This document shows positions 22,101-34,100 of a stretch of DNA of 64,000 bases, piece after piece. This DNA comes from Astropecten irregularis. Lineage: Eukaryota > Echinodermata > Asteroidea > Paxillosida > Astropectinidae. The notes below the pieces were generated by a model. It saw nothing but the letters and a program-made list of their open reading frames with translations. It was not told the origin of the DNA and ran no database searches. Positions within the stretch are counted from its first letter, which is position 1, and the number at the start of each line of letters is the position of its first letter. The translations under genes were made by a program, and so were the position numbers. The stretch lies in assembly GCA_963971285.1 (NCBI GenBank), contig OZ020253.1:15574528-15638527 (forward strand), read 5' to 3'.

Positions 22101-25100
22101 TGTCCATGCCCGTTTTATGCCTGTTACATGATATAATATCACTTGCCACACCTGTATTTCATGCCACGCCCATATTTTCTGCCGCGCCCACCATTCTTGC
22201 CACGCTCATATTTCTTGTCAGACCCACATTCCGTACCATGCCTGCATTTCTTTGCCATGTCCACATTCCTTGCCACGCCCACATTACTTGCCACACCCGT
22301 ACTACTTGCCATACCCGCACTTCTTGACACACCCACATTTCGTGTCACGCCCATATTTCTTGCCACACCTGCATTCCTTGCCACAATGTGATTTTGTTAG
22401 CCACACATTGGTTCCTGTACAGGCATGATATTTTCCAGTTTCTAAAAGTTTTTCCTTTTTTTTGTTTTTACTCCTTTTCCAACATTGATGAATTAGGCAT
22501 TCATTTTCAAATTTTCTTTCCGAGTTAGTGCATTTCTAGACTGTTCTTGGTTTTCTTGGTTCTTCCAGGTATCCTGAGGCCATGGATCTAGCCGTAGGAT
22601 CGTGCATGTCTCAGGGCTTAAAGCGAGAGGAGCACAATCATATCCAGGAGTTCATCTCCATGTCCGCTTCAGCAACAAGACACAAGGTGAGACAGATTTG
22701 AGGCTTTGCATGGTGACAATTGGTACGTGTACCCTCACAGGTACCCATTTACACCTGGGTGAAGAAGAACAATATACCCAGATACTCCTTGAGTATTTTA
22801 TTTATTTAGCGAATGCAAAGTCCTTCAGCCAAGCAGTTGCCTCCTGGTTTGCTGCATGGAGGGCATCTAGTCCTCCTTCCAGTCTTTGGAGAAGGCAGGC
22901 ATCTATGATGTGATCCATTGTCTGCTCCTCTCTGCAAGCACATAGCGGGCTGGGGCTTGAGTCAATTTCATGAAGTTCTACAATCTTTCGTAATTTGAGT
23001 TACGAAGACTTCAACGTAGGACTGCTATGCATTAGATTTCCTACGATTGATAGTAAGTTACGATGAGTTTGTTGAAATCGACCCTTGGTGGCTTAAATCA
23101 CAGTCCTGATTAAGAATAGGCCCACAGTCTGTCGGAGTATTTTAGGACTGTGTTTTGTGAGAGGAGAGACTTTTCTTGGCATTTGACGTCCAACACATCT
23201 AGTCTCAACATCTTCTCATTCTCGGCATTGACTCGCTCTTCCCCTTTCGCCGTCCCTCAGTATGTCTCCGGAGCCGACACCACCCTGTTCTTGAGTCTCA
23301 ACCATGCCAACCCTGATGTCAGGCTGCTTGGGGTCCAGCATCTGGAGGAGCGGATTGAGACCGGCCATCCCCTGGACGAGTTCATGTCGGAGTCGCTGCT
23401 TCAGCGTCTGCGGGATGAAAACCTCAAGGTGGTCAACGCTGCACTAGGAATCGGCAAGGTAGGAAGTTATTACTCATGGAATTGAGAGGGTGGTTTAGGA
23501 GGAGGTTAGAGGGAGTTGGGGGAGGGGGGTAGTTGGAAGTAATAGTGTGACGTTAGAGGGAGGTTAGAAGGATGTTAGAGGGAGCTAAAGGTGAGGAGGA
23601 AGAAGGTTTTCACTTCCCTGCATTCCAAGTTAGTTTAATCTTATGGAATGATGGATGCAGAATATTTCTCTAATTCAAACTGACTATAGGCCTAATGATG
23701 TCCAAAATGGTGACAAATTTCCAGACGTTTGGGGAGATTTTGTCTTGTTTGTGTCCCATTGGCTGTGGCAGGTCGCTCTTTCCTTAAGGCTAAGCTTAAG
23801 GATTCTGTTGACTTCAATGGTGAAGCAAAGACAGGCATTGTCACAATTATATGGATACGGCTTGAGCTTACACATGCAGCTATGGCTAGCGCTATGCTGC
23901 AGTCTCTTCCTATAGACTCATGCGTAAACCAAGTCGTTGCCGATTATTTTTGCAGATGTATATATTATTATGTATAAGCATACTAAATTTTTTTCATTAT
24001 GACTTGTTTCCCAGGCATTATGCAACATCCGACCCCAAGAGAAGCTGTTTGACATTTTGAAGAACATTCTCCTAAAAGGAAAGATGAAGACGAAAAAAGG
24101 GTAGGTTATCATTGCAAGGTCATGCTAATCATGCTCTACAGACCTTCCCAGACTAGGGCAGTAAATTAGCGTCATGGTTCAAATGCAGTCGTCCAAATTC
24201 TAATGTGCAGTGTAACGCCGATATTTCAAACATGTGGGGATGCACAAAATTTGGTATAGCCTTCGTTCGGTATAGCAATTTTCTGCCGCTGGGAGTGTTC
24301 GGCGGCCATTTTTGTAAAAATTAAACCTGTGAAATTTTCAGGTCATGTCATCATCGGAAAGTGTAGAAAACAATGAAATATGCTCACGTTATTTTCAAAT
24401 CTAATCACGGGAGTTTTGATCATACCCAGAGATCAAAACTGTTTTTGGTCTATTGTTTTACTAATTTCTGGATAAATACAGCATTTCAGCCGTAATCATT
24501 TGAATTTTGTGTTTGTACCAGCACCATCTTCATATCCTGAAAAGTTATACATAAATCTGTGAACATTTCTGTTTGGGTGTACAGTGTAGCACCGCTGTAA
24601 TGAACATCACTATACCAAACATTTGGATTTACCGAATATCAATCTTGGCTCCAAATTTTTTATGTACAATGTATAGGCATGCTGAGTATTGTTCACTATA
24701 ACGAACGACCACTATAACGAACAATTTCTGTGCATCCTGGCGTGTTCGTTATTGTGGCGTTCCACTGTATTACCAATCCTGTACTGTACCTTTAAAGTTT
24801 GTTTCGGTCGTCTGAATGTGTCTCACCAGCCGGAACGCCGTCAAGCTCTCCCTGGAACTTCTGACCGACAGCAGTCTTTGGAAAGTTGCTCCTGAGAGCA
24901 GACAGTGCCTCATTCCTCTCATCGTCCGCTACTTGCTTCATCACCACGGCACGGAGGAGGATGACCTCGGAATGCAAGACATCTTTGAGAAATCTTCCAT
25001 TGACAGGGACTTCAAGATCTTTGACGGAGTAACGGGAGGTATTCTACGCTTGATGTGTTGTGTTGTTATTTGGTTTGTTGGTCGGTTTAATGATAAAATG

Positions 25101-28100
25101 TTGTAGCGACTTGATAAAGTGTCGAAATCTTTGAGATAGATCTTCTATGAGGCGGTCTGCTTCAGCATGTCATTTCAACTGATGACTGATGATTTTAAGA
25201 TTTGCGGTAAATGTAGCATAAGAAGGCCTTACTGGCTTGTCTATGTTCATTGTACGATAGTTCTCAGAATAAATGGTAAAAACTAGACATTTATGGTTGT
25301 TGTACACAGCACATAAGGCTTTTCCGCATATGATATAAATTGCTACTCAACATATTAATATTAATGTGTCACAACGAAAGAGCTTCCCTAATATTGACAT
25401 TTGGCGAAAAAGAAAGACCAATACTTAGCTTTATATCTCAAGCGGTTGATTTTTTGTTGATTATATTTATTTCGACGGTTGATTTTTTGTTGATTATTTT
25501 TATTTCGATTATTAAATTTAAATTGCTTGTAATTTGACACCTTATGGAGTTCTGAGGGTTCTTGAGTGGGCCCCGGACCCCCGACGCCGGTAGGGGCTTC
25601 CCGTTTTAAATGTTAACTACAATTTGGATTTCAATATTTGCAACTTTGCCGCAAATCATTATCTTATGTGCCTTCACCATGCATTGCCTTTTATAAATCT
25701 GACTGATAATTTATTACAAATGTCACTTCACCGTGGTTTTGCTTCATATTTTGTCTAGTGTATCAGGCAGCCAAGAAGCAGAAGCTGGCAGGATCCCGTC
25801 CTGAAATCACGTACAAACTGGTGGAAAGTATGGCCAGAAACTTGACGCATGTCGCACCGAAAAGCAAATTTCCGCCGAATACAGGATCCGTGACGGTAAC
25901 ACACACCATACACTCTCTCATTTGTATCTTACCATAATTCTAGGGCACTATTAGTGATTGGAGGCCAAGAGACAGTCATGGCTGTCGCCTTTACGACCAG
26001 GGGCCACACAGAGCTGCTTTAAATTTGGTGCTTAATAATGTAACGGGCCGAGCAAGGCGGGGCGTGGCACAAGACTGGTCCGGATGGACCAGGTCGCGCC
26101 ACTGAACAACCAAATGTGAAAATATTAATATGAATAAGACAAGACTGACATTGACGCAAAGTAACCAAAGAAATGGGCGTAGAGCAGGCAAATCTCGGGG
26201 GCGCCTCCCAGATAATTTTAATGCAACATAATTAATATTTATAATACAAGACAAACATGGAGCACTTCAAGTTAAATAATACAAATTAAAGATCGACAAC
26301 ACTTACAATTAAAGTCAGAGGAGGCCGGAGCAGGCGCGAGGCTGGAGGCTACACACACATATGTGTAAAATGAACACAAATAAACGGGGCAACCAAAAAG
26401 TACGAAACGAAATACCCCGACGTAAGGAAAGTAAATTGTGACCAACGCCCCATCACCTGCTACGGCCTTTTATACAAGTAGAGTTGGTGAGGCGTGCCTA
26501 TTTTGCATAGACCAGGAACGTAGGTGGCGTTTTGTAAGGAGTTTTTGTTACACCACCCCCTGCTCTAAAGAGACACGCCCCGTGTCTGTATAAAAATATG
26601 GTTAATCATTATTTAAATTGAAATTGGTTATTACAAGAAGGCTCCAATGATGACTTAATATTTACATAATTCACTTTGAAATCGGCATTAGATTGTCAAT
26701 CGTCATTTCGTTTATCACAAAGTTCCATTAGTCATAAATTCGGTTCGATTTTTCAATTATTCTATGATTCAACAACCTGACTTTGAAGCACATCAAAAAG
26801 TGTGAAATCAGCAAAGTTAATTAAAAGAAAAAAAGAGAAAGAAAACTATTAAACTAACGGCAACTTCCATCAGTAAGATTTTGTTTTTACTCTTTTATGT
26901 AAACGTTTTTACAAAAATTTAACAAAAAGTATTTGATGGGTCAACTAAAATGTTAATAAATTCATAAAGACAAATAACACGATTATGTATGTGTAACATG
27001 AACTTAGTTATAGATGGCAAATTCAATCACAATCCAGCTTTTTTTTTTGGCATTATAACAAAAACAGACGGGTCCGAAAATTTTGTAACTGTTTTAAGGG
27101 CACAACAATTTCCACAGGTTGTACTCGTGAGATAGGGCATTTAAGTAACAAAGTCTCTCAGATAGTTCGGAGGTCGCGATATCCTTCCGGTGCGTGTTCG
27201 ACGATGAAGGCAGAACGTGTTGTCCTCTTGTCCGGAGTCCTCTGTAGCGTAGTCCCCGACGACCTGGCCAGTATCGTCAGAGTCATTCCAGCAAGCGTAT
27301 TCGTCGGCAATACCGGGCCCGCCGGTACGTCTGCCAGACGTTTCATCATGGACTGCAGCATCCTCTCCTTCCCGTAGAACGCACGGCTTCAGTCTATCAA
27401 AGTGTACGACTTGGCGTTGGCGAGTTGTGTTCGGCACTTGGACGAGGTAGTTCGCATCAGAGAACTTCTTGATGATAGTGCAGGGTCCCTTCCATCTGCT
27501 CCTGAGTTTTGACGAGAGTCCGACGCATTTCGCCGGGCAGTATAGCCACACGCTTTCGCCGGTTTTATATGGGCTACCATGCATGCGTGTGTCGTACAGT
27601 CTCTTGTGCCGTTTCTGCTCGCCGTCCGCATGTTGTCTCGCTACCTCGAAAGCCTCTTCAAGCTTGGACTTGACCTCCATAGCGTAGCGTTGAGGCTGTT
27701 GCATCTTGGCGTCTGGTAGTGGACCTGCCAATATATCTAAGGGTAAATTAATCTCACGCCCAAAAACTAGACTGTTAGGAGTAGCCCCTGTGGTTTCTTG
27801 TTGGGATGCCCTATATGCCATCAAAACATATGGTAAATGCTTATCCCAGTCACTTTGATCTGCTTTACAATACATACTAATCATGGTTTCCAGTGTGCGA
27901 TTAAAACGCTCCACTAAACCGTCTGACTGAGGGTGATAGGCTGTAGTTCGAGTTTTATCTACTTCCAGCAACTCACACAGTGTACTGAACAATTTAGATT
28001 CGAAGTTTGTTCCTTGATCACTGTGAATTTGGTTTGGCACACCATATCTACATATAAACTGAGTTACTAACACTTTGGCTACTGTTTCTGCCTGTTGGTC

Positions 28101-31100
28101 TGGTAATGCAAAGGCTTCAGCCCATTTAGTAAAATAGTCCATAATGACCAGAATATAAGTATTACCATTCTGAGTTACAGGTAAAGGGCCCATGATGTCT
28201 AGCGCTACGCGCTCGAAAGGTGCACCAGTGGGAGCCAGCTGTAAAGCTGCTTTGTACTTCTTTTTTGGAGCTTTTCGTGCTTGGCATGCAAGACAGCTTC
28301 TGACCCACATATCTACCGAGCGACGATAACCTACCCAATAGTAGTTCTTTTGGACTTTTGCGAGAGTACGTTTTTGACCAAGATGACCACCTGTGCGACT
28401 ATCATGACTTTGTTTGAGGACCTCCTTTTGCAAACCAGACGGGACGACCATATGGAGGCGTGGGTTCGAATCCCACCGCTGCCACCAAAATTTGTAACGG
28501 GCCGAGCAAGGCGGGGCGTGGCACAAGACTGGTCCGGATGGACCAGGTCGCGCCACTGAACAACCAAATGTGAAAATATTAATATGAATAAGACAAGACT
28601 GACATTGACGCAAAGTAACCAAAGAAATGGGCGTAGAGCAGGCAAATCTCGGGGGCGCCTCCCAGATAATTTTAATGCAACATAATTAATATTTATAATA
28701 CAAGACAAACATGGAGCACTTCAAGTTAAATAATACAAATTAAAGATCGACAACACTTACAATTAAAGTCAGAGGAGGCCGGAGCAGGCGCGAGGCTGGA
28801 GGCTACACACACATATGTGTAAAATGAACACAAATAAACGGGGCAACCAAAAAGTACGAAACGAAATACCCCGACGTAAGGAAAGTAAATTGTGACCAAC
28901 GCCCCATCACCTGCTACGGCCTTTTATACAAGTAGAGTTGGTGAGGCGTGCCTATTTTGCATAGACCAGGAACGTAGGTGGCGTTTTGTAAGGAGTTTTT
29001 GTTACAATAAGCACCAAATTTTGCTTAAGCATCTACATACCGTTAACATTTTTTTCCGCCTGAAACGGTGTATTTATCCAAAAATTAGTAAAACAATGAC
29101 CAAAAATCTTTTTGATCTTTTAAAAAATAAAAAAAAGGGAAAACACTTAAGAAATACTGTGGCTGTTTTTCACTGTTTTCTCAAAAAGTGGCCACCGTAT
29201 GGGACTGAAATTTTCACAGATAACTGTTACTGTATCTTCCTTGATATTTATGCCCATGAATCTGTATTTCTTTGATAAAAAACCAAAGTATGATATTACC
29301 TTTAAACCTCGTTCTCCCCCAGGTTGGTATCCTCTTCGACCAGGTCAATCAACCTCATTCCCAGGGGCCCCTCTACAACGTCCTGCTGGGATTCCTCATG
29401 ACACGGGTCGTACAGCTGACCGAAGACCCCGTCCAGAAGTTGACCTACGGCACCAAACTCCTGAAGCACCTGGAGACAGCCGTCCGGACAATGTTGGAAC
29501 CAGACTTTGCCGTCATCGAGGTCAGTTTATTCATTTCCAAACTATCCCAGCGGCAGGGTTTGTAACTTTTTAGGTAATCATGAAATGCGGAAGCAGTCTA
29601 TGTGATAGGCGCAATCGCTGTACAGCGAGCAAGCGTCTATCACATGCATGCAGATTTCCTGATTATTTATGCAAACCAATACAGCACTGACCTCTCTAAG
29701 TTTTGACCAATCAGGGGGCATCTACTATCGTACCGTTTGGCGAGTGCGTCTATCACGAAGAAAGCTGCTGCCGCGCGGACACGCGAAATTTACCAATCAA
29801 CATTCTCCGTCATGATCCTGATGGAAATGTTCTCAAAAGGGAACTGATTGGCTGATGTGCCGCGTTGCATAATATTTGCATGCACACATGTATCAGACAT
29901 TCGTACGTAGTGGCACAGAGTCAAATGGGTGATACTCAAACTAATGTAGAAGCTGCTCCGGGGCCAATTTCACAGCCCTGCTTAGCACTTAAAGTTGCTG
30001 ACCTCGACATTTCTGTGTTAAATAACAAAAACTGGATTAACCACCAAATTTCCATGTGTTGTGTATCACTTTGTGATTGTTCTTTGCCTGTTGTTCGCTG
30101 ACCATGAATATCAAATGGAATTATTTTTAATGGTGGTTCGTTTTTATTGAGCATTTTGTGCTATTTAAGTAGTGTTTTTTTTTTTGTGCTCGATGATATT
30201 ATCCCTTGATTGATTTTTTTTATTTTTTGTTTCGCAGCCCGTAGAGCCGCTAGCGAAGTTGAGCCCTTCCCGCAGCACTTTGCCCCTGGAGATGCACGCA
30301 CACCTGGCCTGCTTGCAGACGCTAAAGAGGAAGCCGCACAGAGAGGGCGACAGTCCACGGATGCACCGGGCCGAGGTGGAGGCTACGCTCTGGTGTCTGG
30401 AGACTCTAATCCAGGACATCAAGATTCCCAGCAATCTCAAGACTGGTAGGCGATCTGTTTTTTTCTCGGCACTCAAACGTACGATTGAGCTCCAAAATTT
30501 CACAGGATTATTATTTCATGTACATGCTGGATTAGTGCTGTTCTGTGACCTTTACCAATCATGTATTTTACGTTAAAAGTTTCTCTCCCTAAAATGTTTT
30601 CGGTACAAATTGTGCCCGGGTTAAGCGCCCCTGTCATCATTGTGGAGCGCCGTGGCCTAGTGGTCTGGCGTGTCAAACCCAAGATCCCGTGATCAATCTA
30701 CAGATTGTGGATTCGAATCCAGCCATTAGCTAGTGGTGTTCGCGTCCTTAGGCAAGACACTTTGTCACATATTGCTTCTCTACACCCAGGTGTAAATGGG
30801 TACCTGCGAGGGAAGAGATGGCTTTGTGGTTTGATCAGCCTCTGTGCGCTTTCAAGTAGCCGGGGATGTATACTCCCCAGGGAGTTGAGATGGTTTCAGG
30901 AATATAAATTATGGCCCGATGACCAGGGATAATAATATGTGCGCCACAAGTTTCTTGGACAGATGTGTGCGCAGAATAAATTATGAATTATTATTATTAT
31001 TTTTATTGCAGCACAGAACCCTTGCTGTCTGTATTGTTGACATTGGTTTGGATGAATTGCCACGTCGTCTTACCCTGACATATCCTCTCCTTTTATCCAG

Positions 31101-34100
31101 AAACCAAGCTTTGGGCATTCTATACAAACACCGCCGAGCACTGCAGCGTGTACTTGACCTGGTTGTTGCGTCTCTTCGATCTGTTGAGCCAAGCCGCCAG
31201 CATGAAAGGGAAGAAGCTCTCTGTCGTACCGGAATTCCAGTCTTTATTATCAAAAGTTATCCAGGTTAGTGCATCAACTTAAAGGTAGTATCATACTTTG
31301 GTAACATACGGAAACAGAAATGTTCACAGATTTACCTATAACTTACAGGGTATAAAGATGGTGATGGTAGAAACATACCGTTAAAATGTTTCTGTCTGAA
31401 ATGGTATATTTATTCAGAAAAGAGTAAAACCAATTACCACAAATTATTTTTGATCTTTTAAAGATAAACGAGAAAAGGTTTTTAAAAGATGCTGTGGCCG
31501 TTTGTCACCATTTTCTCAAAACGTGGGCACCGTATGAGAATTTTCACAGATGACTGTTATTGTATCTTCCTTGAAATGTTTGCCCATGAATCTGTATTTC
31601 TTTGATAAAAACCAAAGTTTGATATTTACCTTCAAACTTTGGTTTCGTTAAAGTGCTTGTCACCTGGCCTGGAGATGTCACAGAGACGTCTCCCATTGGT
31701 GAGAGCGTAAGCCATTTTTATGTTGGAGATGTCTGTGGCTGCAGCGACTGATCAATTGGAGATGTCGTGGCGACGTTTCCGTTGATGAGATACGGCCTTT
31801 ATCTGTATTTCTTTCGCTCACCCCCTCAACAGGAGCACCTGTGCACGCCTGACTTACTCTGGTGCTTCTTCAGCTTGGTCTGGACCATGCGTCGTAGGAC
31901 ACAGACAGACCGGCTGTATCCTGTGTCCCTCTCCTATGAGGCACGGTGCCTTCACATCGGCATCACCAGCTGCAAGGAGAAGGTCATGAGTTCTGAGGTT
32001 GCGGCCAGACTTCTCGGAGACCAGTCTGAAGGTAATTTGACTACATTCCCTCCAAAAATCAAACCATTGAGTGCCCAAACAAATATCAGAGTGATTTTTG
32101 TCGAAGGTCTTTATGTTTTTTTTTAATGGCTTTTGATTTTTGTTTTATTCACAATGAGAACATCACCTATTTAACTCCTTCCGCCCTGGGAAGCATCTAA
32201 AGCAGTTTGCCTCATTGCATGAGAATATTCATGATCGCTCTATTTCTATTAAAAACCATTGAATTGAGATACTGTCTGGAACAAGAGGTTCAATGAACCT
32301 TTATTGTCCCCCAAAATTTGTTTATTGTGGTACATTTACCCCCATTGATTTGCATTTGAATAGATTTTTGAGCAGACGAAGTCAGCAGACCACAATCTGT
32401 GAGTTCCGAACACAGCTGCTTGACATAGATTACATCCATCTGGAATTCGGGATATTGTCCGGTGGTATTCAACCACTTTGTTGATGTAATATTCATTGGA
32501 GCCTGATTTGTTGTTCATTGATGTTTCCGCAGTGTTCCCCTCGCTGCTAATGGTTTTATCCAGCGACGTGGAGCCAATCAGAGCAGCCGGGGTACGTTGC
32601 CTCCAAGGGTTGGTGTCTAGCCAAAGGGAGGAGGAGCTACAGAACCCGTATTTCTTGCTGGGCCAATTCCTGATCACAAAAGCCGGAGAAATAACGGCCG
32701 ACGCCATGTACTTGAAACAGGTGAGCTCACTGACTCCAAATCCAAACCCTGTTTAACCCTAACTAACCCTTACCCACCTGCAAACCTACAATGTACCACG
32801 CAAGGTCTTGCCTGTGGTATTAAGTGTGGTGTCCTGAATACCACAATACACCACAGCGTGGTTTTTGTGGTAATGCATGGTTTATGATCCAGTTCCCTGT
32901 GGAGACTGTGGTAATGTGTGGTAAACAACTCTTGTCTTGTGTGGTTAGCAGCTCTTGTCTTGTGCGGTAAGCAGCTCTTGTCTTGTGCGGTAAGCAGCTC
33001 TGTCTTGTGTGGTATTAAGCAGCTCTTGTCCACTTTTTGAGAAAACAGTGAAATACGCTTTAATACAGTATTTTCAAATCTATTCACAGAAATTTGATCC
33101 TAGGGATATAGCGGTATGTGAGTGGTTTCACGACTTCTGACTGCCAAACAAGCAAAGATAATTGACTATTAGGGACACTGCCAACAAAGGGCTGGATAGC
33201 TCAGTTGGTAAGAGCACCAATTTGAATCCTGCTCCAGTAAATTTGTCTTTGTTTACTTTTCAATGACTTTATATTTACTTGTTTTGGCGGGCGTTGATCT
33301 TTTTTTGCTGTCTTGGCAGGCCTTCAAACTGTACTTTGCCAGTGTCAACTCAGCAGAGTTAGGAGAGACTGCCCAGGATGCGGCCTCCCTCAAGAAGATG
33401 AGGAAGAAACTGAAAGCCCAGCAGGTCGCGGGAGATGTCGTCCCCAAGAAAGAGTGCCTGGAATGTTTCCTAGCCTTCTGCAGTGCCGACGAGACGCCCA
33501 GTTTCTTCAAACGTCAACTCCTGTCGTTGCTGTCCAAAGTCAAGAACAAGGTGAGCTGTGTTTTACCTCAACGAAGCCGCCAAACTTGAGTTTTCTTATT
33601 CCATTGCAACTAGATCGCGTACTGTACTTCAATTTATACAGGAATAAAAAATCCTGACTTTTTTTTTGTAGGTTTTCGTATAAAAGTTTGTGCTAGCAAC
33701 CATTTGGGATTTGTTGTATATTGACATTAGCATATTAGTAATACCGCACATGCGCAGACATGCCCTTGTGCCCTGAATTGACAGATATAGATTGAGCATG
33801 GAATGAATAAGAACACCGATGACCTGAGTTGTCAGACCACTACACTTAGCCTCTTTGTGTCTGCTTATTTAACATGGATCTTTGAAAAGGACATAACAAT
33901 TGGCGACGAGGATAAAACGTGAACATACCGGCTCCAGATGGAGACGTAAGCAATCATGCAAAGGGCGTTTTGCAACGACCGCCCGCCGGATTCGTCCAAA
34001 GTTAGCCCGCCATCGTAAATACATTCACAAGTACTATACTGTACTGTATACTGTACGTACGTGGCAGTGTGCCACCGACATGTATTAAACCCGTACCACG

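Larger units (their letters stand above)
26039..29006 (-). mobile_element. Integrase-only Ty3/gypsy LTR element (internal deletion)
   Basis: 2968 bp, minus orientation. LTRs 26039-26552 and 28493-29006 are each 514 bp, read identically, and have TGTAAC...GTTACA ends. ATAA flanks both sides as a 4-bp duplication. The primer-binding side (28487-28454) is a 34-nt match to a tRNA-Leu 3' end including CCA. Next to the 3' LTR is a purine tract (complement of CCACCCCCTGCTC). Between them only an integrase frame remains: gag, protease, RT and RNase H are absent. It sits in the HEATR1 intron between exons 13 and 14, antisense to the gene. Identical-looking LTRs imply a recent insertion, already deleted or mobilised in trans. 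Confidence 0.9.

Noticed and set aside
22139-22391. Open frames in both strands at the CTTGCCACGCCC minisatellite
   Set aside because: Low-complexity translations of an 18-bp repeat.
31013-31100. Earlier acceptor at 31012 giving a longer exon 16 with an LAVCIVDIGLDE reading
   Set aside because: That frame does not join exon 15 correctly; the acceptor at 31100 gives the conserved TKLWAFYTNTAEH frame.
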